Assembly: GCA_009859145.1 (NCBI GenBank)
Contig: VRVR01000012.1
Coordinates: 310,001-374,000 of the forward strand
Source of the DNA: Andalucia godoyi
Taxonomy: Eukaryota > Discoba > Jakobea > Jakobida > Andaluciidae
Direction of reading: 5' to 3'
Length of the DNA stretch: 64,000 nt
Positions 49,191 through 59,964 of the stretch are shown one piece after another (position 1 is the first letter of the stretch; each line of letters begins with the position of its first letter). The notes below the pieces were generated by a model that did not search any database, had not been told where the DNA came from, and saw only the letters and a list, made by a program, of their open reading frames with translations. Made by a program: the position numbers and the translations under genes.

Positions 49191-52100
49191 TTAAGAAACG
49201 TCATATTCGACAGAGTCCGGCTGCAGAAGCTCCACAGACGACGCCTCGCGATCGAGGCCTTCCACGAGCTGTTCCGGGGCGGACACATCAAGAGCACCGA
49301 CACTCGGGAAAAGATTCACGTACGACGCAATGCTGCACAGTTCCCCGGACTGCAACAGGAACGCCATGAGGTTGCCAGAAGCAGCCACATGCATGCCGTC
49401 TCTTGTCAGAATGTCGTGGGCAAAAAGAAATGGCTCTATTTCTTGGTACCGGGATTGCGCAATGGACACTTCTTCGAATACATCCGGCAATTTTTCAGCC
49501 AGCGCACTGCAAACCTCGGCTTTGTTCCATGCACCCTTTCGCTGCAGAACGCTCACCAGTGCCAAAAACAGAATGCAGGAAACTTCAGAACGCAGCTGTA
49601 CGTTCGAATCTGAGAGAACGGGTTCTGTTCTCTGTTTGGAATATCGATCCAACAACACGGATACAAGGTGGTAGCCCTTCACAACGGATTCCTCCATGCG
49701 TGTGGCAGCAGCATCCGCTGTCACAAGCCGAGGCTTCTTGGCAGGAGCCGGGCGGAGAGGCGCGCCGCCAGATGGATCTTCACTGCGGCTGGCAAGATCC
49801 AACAGTCGCTTCGGAACGATTGCACGAAATGGGATGCTGCGCCGTATGCTCTCGACCACAACATTCCTTTCCTGCAACTTCAAAAAGTCTTTGCTTTTCC
49901 CGACGTGCTGACAGGTGATCATGATGCTCGTGACCGAGGCTCCAGGTTTCTTCCCGCCCACCCACGACAACGCTTCGTTCAAATCATTCGATTCATACAC
50001 AACCTTGATACGCTCTGCAAACGGTGCAAATGCCGACTCCATCTTTCGAAGAGCATACTCATTTCCGTTGAACTTGAAATTCATGTATCGACTCATGTCA
50101 GAGGATGACATGATTTGATCATAGCCGGTCTCTTTGAGCACACACATAAAATACAGCAAGTGCGGAATGAACGTCTTCTTGTTTGGAAAACGCACGTTGT
50201 GCGAACTGATGATCCGCTGCACTTCTTGGATGTATCCAAGCTCCTCAACAGTCGTGTAAAAAGACAAGTACTTGGACAGCACGTCGGGAATCGTGGAGGA
50301 TCGGCCAGAACCGGCGGTCGTTTCAGCTCTGGAACAATCTGTCGTTGACGTGAAGCTAGTGGATGGCGGTGAAGAAACTGTTGTTGCGCTTGGAATTGCA
50401 GGTGCAGAATCTTCAGAACGGGGGAGGCTATTCGCGACAACCACATCTTTCGGGGCTTGAGACTCGGAAGAGTGTATATAATTTGGGTCAGGAAGATGAT
50501 TTGACGCCCCTGGTGCTCTAACTGGAGCCCAACAGAACGCCTTCACAGCAGCGGAAGCAAGCGCCGATGACAGATTCGACTGCGATACCAGCGATGGAGC
50601 GGTGGCAGGGACAGGAGAAGCCGGAGCACAACGGAAAGCGGTATCGTCGTCCAAGGATTGAAACACGGAGGAAACGGCAGCAGTCCCTGCTGCTGGTGGA
50701 GCAGCTGGAGCCGAGATGCGAGACTGCGATGTTACTGCCAGCGGAGTCGCTGGAATAGGCAACAACGACAGATCTCGTTTTTTGAGCGCAAATTTGATTG
50801 ACGTCTTGAAGACGATAGAGAGGGCTGAGTTAATGGCTGAGCATCCATCGTTCCACGAGTAGAATCCCGAAGGCATCGTCGTCAGGAACCCTAGGATTCT
50901 AATCCCAGAGAACGCCGAGTGGAAGCGGTCCAGGTCAGGAGACTGCGAACCAAAAATTGCGAAGCAAACGTCGAAAGCTTCCGATTCTAAAAATGTTCCC
51001 AGTAACGTGGAGCACGCAGCAGCAGCAACAATAACTTTGCGAAGACAAAACTCAACGTTGCGCGAGTCTGCGGAAATAAGCAACCCAAGAACCGTGGACT
51101 CGAGTTGCAGAAGTTCACCAACATTCGTGATTTCAAAACTGAACCTCGGGGGAACGAAAGACGAGCCAGTGACGGAGGCGGTCAAGGGCAACTGCAGCTT
51201 TCGATTACCGGACTGCACAGGGGTAAAATTATGACCTGTCGGTAGCAAGACATCGCTGTCTGTCCCACGTTGCATGGCTCGACAGAATTTTTCTGCAAAA
51301 TCTCGAGCAGACACTTTCGGAAAATGCGGAAACGATACAGAAGGGATGCAAAGCGGTCGCCGTTCTTGGAGAGCATGCCGGAGAGGATCCAGCGCCGCGA
51401 TGCCAGCCAATGGATCCACGGTAGGGGAAAATTCTGGGACAAGCTTGAACATCGCTGCGATGACCTGCGGATGACTGACGTTCAACGAGCATGTTCTCGA
51501 TAATTGTTCATAGAAGAGAAGATCTCTTTGTACCATGACGGCCACAAGCTTGTCTTTGACCCCAACTTCCAGTCGTTCAATCCCATGTTTGGTCATAGTT
51601 CGCCTGAGGACATCGCCAAAAGGGATAGCACCACGAACCTCGTTCTTCATTTCTATCAATGTACTGACGACTGCAGTCACGTTTATAGGCTCTGGAAACG
51701 GATCCGGATCCACGTTGATCGGTTTGCTGTACCGCACCATCAGCGAGTACGCATTGGAAGAACTGCCCTTGTCATTTCCTTTCGGGAACGAAACTTCTCT
51801 AATTTCAGAAAAGTCTATGCTGGAAAAGAAGTTCCCTTCCATCACCTTGCTCGTTGATACAAACACGTACGAAAGGAGAAGCGGATTGCTCCCAGAGGAC
51901 ATTGAAAGCGCTGTACGGAGCACAATGTGGTCTTCGGACAGCACAATGACGCAGTATTTCGGTTTGGCAGACAGCACAATATGGTGTGGCTTTCCAGCGT
52001 GTGAGGGCTGGGCGACCTCCTGTGCCTGTGGAGGCACAAACAATTTTTTCGACCCGGTCATCAGTTGTTGCCGCACCTTCACAAAGCGGACTGTGCGCAG

Positions 52101-52367
52101 CGCTGACTGGAGAAATCCCGGATGTCTGACAATTGCATCGTAGAATTCGTCGTAGATGTCTCCCAGTCCCGATGACTTGGACTGAGGGTCAACCGGCGGA
52201 AGAAGAATACGAATGCTCGTCAGCCTGCCGAACCCTTTCGAAAACGTCAGCAGCGATCCAATCCACGGACTCTTCACAAATCGATGCACGGTCGAGTGAG
52301 TGGGCCTTTTGACCGACGCCGGACAGCTCGCTAGATCCCAGTACACATGAACTTCTGCACCATTCAT
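49191..52367 (-). CDS. Large protein with possible N-terminal NYN-like domain, 1058 aa
   Basis: Not firmly assignable. The first residues (VHVYWDLASCPAS) resemble the Asp-containing first strand of NYN/PIN-like RNA nuclease domains. YCVIVLSEDHIVLRTALSMS near residue 140 could be the second acidic strand. Both matches are weak. The rest alternates folded stretches with Ser/Pro linkers (about 555-700). A later region holds LGYIQEVQRIISSHNVRFPN and IPHLLYFMCVLKETGYDQIM, of LOTUS- or winged-helix-like character, and the C-terminal 150 residues are helical. If NYN plus small RNA-binding domains is right, an RNA-regulation role like MARF1 would follow. No membrane segment is seen. Confidence 0.6.
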   Translation of the reverse strand: MNGAEVHVYWDLASCPASVKRPTHSTVHRFVKSPWIGSLLTFSKGFGRLTSIRILLPPVDPQSKSSGLGDIYDEFYDAIVRHPGFLQSALRTVRFVKVRQQLMTGSKKLFVPPQAQEVAQPSHAGKPHHIVLSAKPKYCVIVLSEDHIVLRTALSMSSGSNPLLLSYVFVSTSKVMEGNFFSSIDFSEIREVSFPKGNDKGSSSNAYSLMVRYSKPINVDPDPFPEPINVTAVVSTLIEMKNEVRGAIPFGDVLRRTMTKHGIERLEVGVKDKLVAVMVQRDLLFYEQLSRTCSLNVSHPQVIAAMFKLVPEFSPTVDPLAGIAALDPLRHALQERRPLCIPSVSFPHFPKVSARDFAEKFCRAMQRGTDSDVLLPTGHNFTPVQSGNRKLQLPLTASVTGSSFVPPRFSFEITNVGELLQLESTVLGLLISADSRNVEFCLRKVIVAAAACSTLLGTFLESEAFDVCFAIFGSQSPDLDRFHSAFSGIRILGFLTTMPSGFYSWNDGCSAINSALSIVFKTSIKFALKKRDLSLLPIPATPLAVTSQSRISAPAAPPAAGTAAVSSVFQSLDDDTAFRCAPASPVPATAPSLVSQSNLSSALASAAVKAFCWAPVRAPGASNHLPDPNYIHSSESQAPKDVVVANSLPRSEDSAPAIPSATTVSSPPSTSFTSTTDCSRAETTAGSGRSSTIPDVLSKYLSFYTTVEELGYIQEVQRIISSHNVRFPNKKTFIPHLLYFMCVLKETGYDQIMSSSDMSRYMNFKFNGNEYALRKMESAFAPFAERIKVVYESNDLNEALSWVGGKKPGASVTSIMITCQHVGKSKDFLKLQERNVVVESIRRSIPFRAIVPKRLLDLASRSEDPSGGAPLRPAPAKKPRLVTADAAATRMEESVVKGYHLVSVLLDRYSKQRTEPVLSDSNVQLRSEVSCILFLALVSVLQRKGAWNKAEVCSALAEKLPDVFEEVSIAQSRYQEIEPFLFAHDILTRDGMHVAASGNLMAFLLQSGELCSIASYVNLFPSVGALDVSAPEQLVEGLDREASSVELLQPDSVEYDVS

Positions 52368-52776
52368 ATCCGTATACAGCGTCGGTCACTCTGACATCCT
52401 TCACAAAAGATTTTAATAATTATATGAATAATCCAACGCCACAGTCAATGGTCATCCGTACACTAACACATGTGCTCATTTCTCAAAAACAAAAACGACG
52501 TCGAGCTCGTACATAATCCAAATGAAAGACTTGCCTGTTATGTTCTGCTTTCACGAGGTGGAGTTGATGCTTGGCTGGGTTCATTGAGGCTGGCTTTTCG
52601 GTGGATTTTGTCGTTACTAAAAAAGGCAATTTTTCCCGACAAAAAACGGCGAAATTCCCCGATCATGGTGGAATAAGGGGTTTGGTGCGTCTTTGTTTTT
52701 CAACGCCCTGCAAAAAGAAGAAAAAGAAGAAGCAGACGAAGCAGCTGCTTTCTGCTTTAGCGAATTGACTGTGGAA
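52368..52776. promoter_or_regulatory. Bidirectional promoter region with TTTTTCCCGAC motif
   Basis: Between divergent starts. TTTTTCCCGACAAAAAACGG begins at 52630, and GGCGAAATTCCCCGATC follows at 52648-52664. The block shares GAATTYGCCGTTTTT with 8067-8082 when read on the complement. Confidence 0.4.
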
Positions 52777-52986
52777 ATGAGCTCGCACCAAGGCGCGGAC
52801 AAGGCCAAGAGTGGGAGTGTTGATCCGTGCGGAGTGCTTTATGATCTGTATATGAAGTGCGTGGATTCGAAGGGAGGCCATCTGAAGATGAACGATTGCG
52901 AAGACGAGGCTGAAAAGTACAAGGAGTGTCGCAAAGCTACCCGATCAGCCAAGAGAGCTACTTCAACCACCACCACCATCAAGTAG
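52777..52986 (+). CDS. Small twin CX9C protein, 69 aa
   Basis: Probable mitochondrial intermembrane-space protein of the Mia40 pathway. CGVLYDLYMKC and CEDEAEKYKEC are two CX9C helices separated by a loop, at about residues 18-55, with a Thr-rich tail. The open frame extends upstream only from a TTG, so the ATG at 52777 (MSSHQGADKAKSG) is the start. It is small enough for copper chaperone or cytochrome oxidase assembly factors, but a specific orthologue is not clear. The TTTTTCCCGAC motif lies about 140 bp upstream. Confidence 0.8.
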   Translation: MSSHQGADKAKSGSVDPCGVLYDLYMKCVDSKGGHLKMNDCEDEAEKYKECRKATRSAKRATSTTTTIK

Positions 52987-53422
52987 CTGTAAGAGCGACG
53001 GACAGTGGGGCAGTGGTGACCCCTCCCTAAGACGGACTATCCTGTTGACGACAGCAGCTGTGGGGGGGTTGTGCTTCTTTTGCGGCACCTTGTCCTCTTT
53101 AGCTTCTTGTAGAGGAGGATGGTTCATAAAAAACCAAAGTAAAATATTATCGTCATTATTTGCTTTCCCTCTGAGCCTTTCGCAGTGAGCAGCACGGATT
53201 CGCCCCCCCCGTGCGAAGGATCGTGGATGACAGCCCTTAGGGAAAGACGGCTGTTGATGGATTCCGACATTCATCGGGGCCGGATAGGAGCAAACAAAAG
53301 GGCTCTTGCTCAAAACAGCAACGAACAAAACAACGCTTCCGAAGCTCCAAAAGAGCGTCCGTTATTCGCCATTTGCATTTCTTGGAGGACTGCATGCGTG
53401 CTTTTCGCAAAGAGAAAGTTTA
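52987..53422. other. 436-bp intergenic region
   Basis: 3' UTR of the CX9C gene and the kelch promoter. Contains G7 and C8 runs (about 53064-53070 and 53202-53210). The frame read through it into the kelch gene starts with TTG and is not used. Confidence 0.4.
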
Positions 53423-55804
53423 ATGGAGAAAAAACAGGCTCTTGTGTACGAAGTACAAAGCCTTGGATCGGCACCTCTTGAGCCCAAGGTTGGGGCGTCT
53501 GCCGTTGTGTATCGAGACTCCAAAGTGGTGCTGTATGGGGGATCGCATTCGTCGAATGGGTATTCCGTCGCAGTCTTTGATTCCGATACGGGCGGATGGG
53601 AACGGTGTAGAACGAAGGGAACTCCCCCTGCTAAGCGCTCAGGCCACTCCGCAGTCGTCTATCACAATCGAATGGTATGCATTTTTCCCCTCCTCCTAGT
53701 GTTTGTTTTTCTGTCACGCCTTTGCTGAACACGTATCCACGCGCATTCAGTGCTTACTTGTGTGCTTTCTGTCTCTCTGGCTGTCTGTCTGTCTGTGGGT
53801 TAGTTCGTGTTTGGGGGACGAATGAAGGTGTTCAGAGATGAATTGTTTCTGAACGATGTCCACGTGTTTGATTTCAAAGACTTTGAGTGGACGAGACTCA
53901 AAGCATCGGGCAAGACGCCGTTTCCGCGGTTTGCACACTCTGCATGCCTGGTCGGGGCAAAGATGTTTGTGTTTGGAGGAGGAGATGGCACGTCGCTTTT
54001 CAACGATATGAGTTCGCTGGATCTGGAATCGTTCCAGTTCGAGCAGATCCATCCGCAGCATCTCTCCACCTCAATTCCTCTGCATCACCAAATTCCAGAA
54101 GCTCGTCGATGGCACACGATGTTTGCCACAAAGATGTTGGTTGATGGAGAGAGTCAAGATTTTATGGTCTTGTTTGGAGGCCAGAATGCGTCGGGAAAAG
54201 CGCTGAACGATCTGTGGTTGTTTGATGTGCTGCAACGGCGCTGGTCAACGGGGTTTGTGAGTCCGGAGAGCTCGTGGCCGTCTGCGAGGTTCGCACACAC
54301 GCTGACGTACGTCGAACCATTCAGACGAGCGTTTCTTTTCGGCGGATGCGACAATTCCCAAAGCTTGTCGGATTTCTGGTCCATTTCTCTTCCGCAGGCC
54401 GCTGAAGGCGATTTTGGGTGGTCTTGTATTGACTTGCACAGCGAAAAGAAGACGAGAATCGTCGGGCGTCAGGAGCATTGTGCCGCGTGCATTTCTTCGA
54501 AACGCAATTCCACAGATGCGTCGCTTTGCCTACTGTTCGGATGTGCGTTTTCGGGCGAAGCTATCATGTCAGTAATTGGCATTCAGTTGCCAAGCTTTTC
54601 AGTGATTGCACAACTCGCAGTTCCCTCCTCTTCCTCACCCTCTGCTTCTCGTTCGCCGAGTCCCAGCATAAGATCTGTGACCTCCTCGCAGTCGTCTTCT
54701 CCTAATTACGGAGGCGATGCCGGCGCTATCAATCAGTCCGGCTCCACTGCAAGTCTTCTTGACCAAAGCCTTGAATTGGATTCCTTCCGTCTCGAGCTTC
54801 AGGAGTTGAACAGTCGCGTAGAGGGCGGCATTTCCGTTATTATGGGCATGCTGAAAAAGTTGGAGGGCCGAATGGGAATCGTCGAGTCCCGGCTGTCTGC
54901 CTTTGAAGAGTGTCGTTCGGTTTCTAGCGATTACAATAAGAATCATAACAACATCAATAGTAGTAGTGGTAGCAGCAGTAGTAGTGTCAGTGGTAGTCGT
55001 CAGTCAAATCAGAGGATTGATGCAGTCGTCGACAATGGGGGTAGGACGCAGAATGCTGGAAATGCTGCTTCTGCCCGGAAGGATGAGAGCCAGACGCAGT
55101 CTCCGGCTCCGGCTCACCGCTCACCCTCGCCAGCTCAACCACCGTCACCACCACGGTCACCACCACGATCACCACCACGATCACTGCTGATGAAGCCTGC
55201 CCCCGAGGAGACGTCGAGATGGCCTGATGGTGAAGGTGCCGCCAAACCGTCTGGTCAATCAGGTTCTGCCACGCAGGAGCAGTCCGAGATTTCCGTCGAG
55301 GAAAGCGGTTTCGAGGACGAAGATGAGAGTGTGATGGATTTGCAGCGAGAGCGAACCGTGCTTGCACTACGAATCATCAGTGCAGAAGAGCAATTTTCGA
55401 CATTGCGGCTGGCGACTTCTCGAGAACATCCTTCGGTTTCGATATCGTTTGCGTGCATCGGGTTGCTGTTTGTCACAGGACAGTACGGCGCCGCTGGCGC
55501 ATCGTCCTCGGACATCATACATTCTCTTCATGACTTCAGTGACGGACTACGGCGCTTTGCCACGCTTTCCGTGGATCCGTCGCATGCTCTTGATCCGTTT
55601 CCATTTTGCAAGGGACTCCTCAAAGAGATGGAAAAGCTTCCAGACCCCAACGATTTTGTTGAATTTCTGAGCAAGAACAGCAGCAAAGCTGGTGACAAGA
55701 CGATATTTTCTCGCCTACCTCCTGATTCGTCCACCTCGACCACAAGTTCTTCAGTGCGGTACGTGTTGAAAAAGAATTTGCTGGCACTGCTCTCGGACAT
55801 GTGA
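53423..55804 (+). CDS. Kelch-repeat protein with C-terminal coiled coil, two exons, 750 aa
   Basis: Exon 1 53423-53674 and exon 2 53804-55804 join at phase 0. Intron 53675-53803 has a GTATGC donor and a TAG acceptor. The junction rebuilds a kelch blade: GHSAVVYHNRM in exon 1, then FVFGGRMKVFRDELFLNDVH in exon 2. Further blades: RFAHSACLVGAKMFVFGGG, RRWHTMFATKM with MVLFGGQNASGKALNDLWLF, and FAHTLTYV with AFLFGGCDNSQSLSDFWSIS. These form a propeller of about five or six blades in the first 350 residues. A Ser-rich linker, short coiled coil (LELQELNSRVEGGISVIMGM) and Pro/Arg/Ser repeats (SPPRSPPRSPPRS) follow. A binding scaffold is likely; no BTB domain is present. Confidence 0.88.
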
Positions 55805-55863
55805 TGTGAGTAAAATAGTCTTATTGTTGTTATCAGCATCATGAAGAATCTCAATTTGGATAA

Positions 55864-58800
55864 TCAATCAGCGTGCTTTCTGTTTTTCTGATATTCAGCC
55901 AGAGATACCAGCTCCGGACGCAGGCAAGATGCTGTGTGCGAGCCCATCTGCGCAGAACCATTCAGATCCGTCACTCTCACTGCCCTTTGGTCGTGAGGCT
56001 TCTGGCGACTGGGAGAAGGGCTTCGAGTTCGTTTAGGACTCTGGCCTCTCGACTTCCGATCGCGCAATGTTCGAGCCAGCACATAATATTGATACGGCGT
56101 TTTCATGGACTCCAGGCAATGAATTTTCCGGAGAGCATTCGGTTTTCGGGTTCTTTGAATTGCATCCGACCACGCCTGATCCATGTCTGCTTCCCCGTCT
56201 GCATCATTTTTAGCACCGACAGCTTCGGAGGTCCGATAAACACTATCCACTGCAGGAACCGGCGCTCGTTCGCTTGATCTCACTGGAGCCGAAGCACTCT
56301 CCTGTTCTGCGTGCAGCCGAGTTCGCGGTGGGCTCGGAGACCGAGGGGGTGGCAATTGCATGGATGTTCCATGAACAACCTCTGTCATTTCCTTGTCTTT
56401 TTTGTCTCGTGGTACGAAAACAGGCAGAGCCTGCCTTTTTCGTGGACCGTCACTTGTTTTCGGACGGGAACCACCTTCCGATGAATGTACAATGACGAGG
56501 CCTTCGATCGGTTTCCGTATTGCAGTCGCAGCCTCCCGTTCTTCCAAGGATCTTCTTGCACATCCCAAGCTCGTCTTGGGTCGACTGCCTCGAAGATCAG
56601 AAGCGCCATCTTCGATCCGCTGCTGAGAAACTGCGACAGTCAGAACGGCGGTTGCGTGATCCTGCGCGGTTTCTTGGCAGCCAGGATTCTCGCACCCACT
56701 TCGAAGCTGGTTCGACCATGCTCTAGGACGGTACTCGGGAAGCGACTGCGGTGGCCGTTGCACGGTGGTCTCTGCTGTTGCTACAGAGGAGGATCCACCA
56801 CTGACAGCGGGCTCGTGAGCGCCACTTTGCAATGTTGAATCTGCAATTGTAGGGACGAGCACACTCGGAGGCATGCTCACAATTACCGCATTCGGAGAGG
56901 ATGCCGCAGGGATTTGCGCGCCTGGGGAGCTGCGGGGTCGTGACTTTTTTTGTTGCGTAGACGGCAATGCGGAGGTGCCATCTGATGGATCCGGTGGGCA
57001 CACTTGTGAGTGCACAAGGGATGTCTGGGGCGGTAGCACGAGGAACTTCGATTGGGGATCGCGGAAACTGGGCATGCAGGAAATGCCATCACGATGCGAT
57101 GACGGCCGCTGGGGTGATTGCACCAGTGAGCCGCCATCATGTTGTGTTGCCTTCCGATGCGAGTTTGGATCTGACATCTCGTCCCAGCAGTTTTCCTGAA
57201 CGCTGCGCACACTGCACTCATTGCTTGCAATTACTGTGGCAGTTTTTCTGAAACGAACGCTGGCTTCGACTTTGGCGTCATTCTCCGGAGGCAGATCACT
57301 GCTTTCACAGAATTCTTCTGTGTTCACGGAGCCGCTGCTGACATCCTCTCCGTCTAACAGTGAAGCAGGCTCCGCAAGCTTGACGGATTTCCAGCTGACT
57401 TGCTTTGCAATACTGTGTTCCATGTCAACGGTATCACAGCCAGCTGCTCCCCGAAGCGCAGATGGGGATTTTCGCAGAACAGGTTTTGTTTCGTTGTTGT
57501 TGAGCGTGTCTTCTGCGTACTCTTCGCGTTCCCAGTCTGCGGTTTTCGCTTGACCTGAATCATCAGGGAAGGATATGTTCACTTTTGGGAGCTCCATTTC
57601 AAAGCGCACTCCCTTCCTGCTAATGATATACGAATCCGGCGTCCGCTGACTGCGTGATTCGTTTTGGACGGACTTCCAATCTCGAAGGTCATCAAGGTCG
57701 TCATCGCCGTCTGCAGAAGCTCTTCCGTGGCCATTTTTTTGTCTCCCGTGAGGCGGTCCGTCACGTTCGTCGGACTGCTCGATTTGTCTTGTCGTGCGAA
57801 CAGCATCGGAAGCGTGTCGGGATTTCCGGGATCGAACGACTGTCGGAGCAGCAGTCTCCGTTACGTTGCTTGATGAAACCTGGCTGACAAAGTAGTCGAC
57901 AGCATCTTCCACCGGCACCACTCTTTTCGAGTCTCCAAAAAGCGCTCCTCTTGCAATTCTCTCTTGCGTCTTCCTCGTGCGAGAGATGCTGAAGACCTTT
58001 TCGAACAGCGTGTCGAGGAATTCCACGTACTGGCTACCACTGATTCCATCCACCCAAATATCTGTCAACTCAAACATGGACTGGTAGAGCGCCTCGTAGT
58101 CCATGTAGCCTTTTCCTCCCGAATCGGACTCCCAGTCCTCATTTCCAAGGGCCAGCAGTTTGCGCTTTGATTTCCCGGGCAACAACTCTTTGTAAATCGG
58201 AATTGCTAAATAGGATACATACTCGTGCTGCGTCAGCTTGTCCGCAGAGGACATTCCGTCATGACAGAGAGACTTCCCGAGCGCCAACCACCATTCATTA
58301 ATGGAGAGTCTGACTTGCGAATGAGATTTGATAATGTCTCGCGATCGCAGCGCATCGTTCGTGTAGAAGTCCAAGTTCCCCTGCTTTGTGATGTCGACAT
58401 TTTGAGCTTCGGTGGGTTCATCGACCTCCAAAACCACGCTCTCTGACTGCAGAATTGCTTCTACAGCGTTCCGCATCTCCTCCATCCTTCGCCTCCTCAG
58501 CTTATGCTTGACTCCGCCAACCCATTTGGCAATCCTGAAAACAGCGCCAGCAGAGAAGCTTTCCTCCCGAGAAGCTCGCAAGAGTGGATGCTCCGCACCG
58601 TGAAACCCAATGTCGGCAACTGATGTTCTGCGATTACTACGAACCTTTGTCAGCAGTCGCAACTTGTCACTTTTCAACCTGTGATCGTCCCCCATCGCTT
58701 GGCCCCACTCGGCAGCCTCTTGCGTATGAAGCGCTTTTTTAAACTGTTCTTTGGCAGAGCGCAGGGTCGCCCTTGTGGTTGTCGTTGCATCGATTAGTGC

Positions 58801-59220
58801 CCATGCGGTTGTTCCACTCACGCCTGCAGCCCGAGTACCGCCCACATCCCCGCTCCAGCCCCGAGTCCCGGTCCAATTTCCTCTTTCTGGTGGTATCTCG
58901 GCTGACAGCGTACCGTTTACGGTTGCAGGGTTGTTTAGCGACACTGCTGACTCTGCCGCATCGTCGTCGCCGTCCTCGTTCAGTAGGTCTTTGACGGTGT
59001 TCCGAAATGCTGACGAGCACAGTAGCAACTTCCAAGGCATCGCACCGTCTCTCTGCACTCGAAAGGACTGGGAGTAGCCCGATTTCCTGGTTAGCGGCAC
59101 TGGACTACCTGGTTGCTCACCGAAAGCATTGCTACTGGACTCATTCTGATTCGCTGAAGGAGGAGAAATTTGCTTATTCTTGCTGGGATTCACCAGCGAT
59201 TCTCGCATTAATTGGCTCAT
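55864..59220 (-). CDS. Large disordered protein with EF-hand-like helical domain, 1118 aa
   Basis: The start is the ATG at 59220. Residues about 290-430 form a helical, EF-hand-like module: INEWWLALGKSLCHDGMSSA, LTQHEYVSYLAIPIYKEL, DYEALYQSMFELTDIWVDGI and SQYVEFLDTLFEKVFSI. This pattern occurs in proteins of flagellated protists. Complete calcium loops with the classical DxDxDG spacing are not evident, so calcium binding is uncertain. Nearly everything else is disordered, with Arg/Ser and Pro-rich C-terminal stretches (KSRGQSPKRTRSPSPSRQKP). A flagellar or cytoskeletal scaffold is inferred. Confidence 0.65.
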   Translation of the reverse strand: MSQLMRESLVNPSKNKQISPPSANQNESSSNAFGEQPGSPVPLTRKSGYSQSFRVQRDGAMPWKLLLCSSAFRNTVKDLLNEDGDDDAAESAVSLNNPATVNGTLSAEIPPERGNWTGTRGWSGDVGGTRAAGVSGTTAWALIDATTTTRATLRSAKEQFKKALHTQEAAEWGQAMGDDHRLKSDKLRLLTKVRSNRRTSVADIGFHGAEHPLLRASREESFSAGAVFRIAKWVGGVKHKLRRRRMEEMRNAVEAILQSESVVLEVDEPTEAQNVDITKQGNLDFYTNDALRSRDIIKSHSQVRLSINEWWLALGKSLCHDGMSSADKLTQHEYVSYLAIPIYKELLPGKSKRKLLALGNEDWESDSGGKGYMDYEALYQSMFELTDIWVDGISGSQYVEFLDTLFEKVFSISRTRKTQERIARGALFGDSKRVVPVEDAVDYFVSQVSSSNVTETAAPTVVRSRKSRHASDAVRTTRQIEQSDERDGPPHGRQKNGHGRASADGDDDLDDLRDWKSVQNESRSQRTPDSYIISRKGVRFEMELPKVNISFPDDSGQAKTADWEREEYAEDTLNNNETKPVLRKSPSALRGAAGCDTVDMEHSIAKQVSWKSVKLAEPASLLDGEDVSSGSVNTEEFCESSDLPPENDAKVEASVRFRKTATVIASNECSVRSVQENCWDEMSDPNSHRKATQHDGGSLVQSPQRPSSHRDGISCMPSFRDPQSKFLVLPPQTSLVHSQVCPPDPSDGTSALPSTQQKKSRPRSSPGAQIPAASSPNAVIVSMPPSVLVPTIADSTLQSGAHEPAVSGGSSSVATAETTVQRPPQSLPEYRPRAWSNQLRSGCENPGCQETAQDHATAVLTVAVSQQRIEDGASDLRGSRPKTSLGCARRSLEEREAATAIRKPIEGLVIVHSSEGGSRPKTSDGPRKRQALPVFVPRDKKDKEMTEVVHGTSMQLPPPRSPSPPRTRLHAEQESASAPVRSSERAPVPAVDSVYRTSEAVGAKNDADGEADMDQAWSDAIQRTRKPNALRKIHCLESMKTPYQYYVLARTLRDRKSRGQSPKRTRSPSPSRQKPHDQRAVRVTDLNGSAQMGSHTASCLRPELVSLAEYQKNRKHAD

Positions 59221-59964
59221 GAGAGCGCTGGCTTTGCTTATTTGCCGCTCGCCCGTTCGTTCGCCCGTAGTGCTGCTTTTTTTTGTTCTTGCTTGGTGGT
59301 TTGAGAGGATTCACGGTTTATACTCTTCGGGGACGGGATCCGTTGACGGACCCCCTCAACTGTACCATAGAAGGCTTCCCCTCCGGCAAGCCTCTGAGCA
59401 TCGGACCCTGTTGTAGTTTGCAACACAGGGGGGACTTTGACAGACTACGGTCTTTCGGGCATCACATTCGGAGTTTGTGAACACCGTGACATCGTGACAG
59501 TGTTCGTCGCCAAGTGAGTGCTGTCGCAACGGCCACAGTGCGAGGTGGTGCAGACTGCTGAGCTCGTCTTGGAGTTCCTTTAGAAACGTCTCGTGATCCT
59601 TTCTGTAAATAGAATATTGAATTTTAAAAAAAAAACTGCGGGCCAGAGAGCTGTGCAGAGGTCGTGCCGCAAAAAAATAATAAACAATCGTCTGCTCTGA
59701 ATGACGTGCAGCGGTGAGCAGATGAAGTGTCTGTCAGAGCAGAAAAGAATCGGAAAAGGGAGAATAGAAAGAAAAACCGAAGTCTCAACGTCGAAAAACA
59801 GTGGTCCTCTTTCATTCGCAGTTTCGTTTTCTCCTCTCCGGCTTTTTTCTCTTTTGGTGCTTCCGAAGTTTGGTTTTGTCTGTTCCATCCGCCTGCGATA
59901 CACTGCAGACTCCTGAAGCCTGGCGATTTCCTCCCCTCTGAAGATAGTGTCTCGAGTGTGAAGC
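59221..59964. other. 744-bp bidirectional intergenic region
   Basis: Between divergent starts of the EF-hand-like gene and the 548-aa gene. No further gene is supported. A poly(T)-rich minus-strand tract lies at about 59622-59633. Confidence 0.45.
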
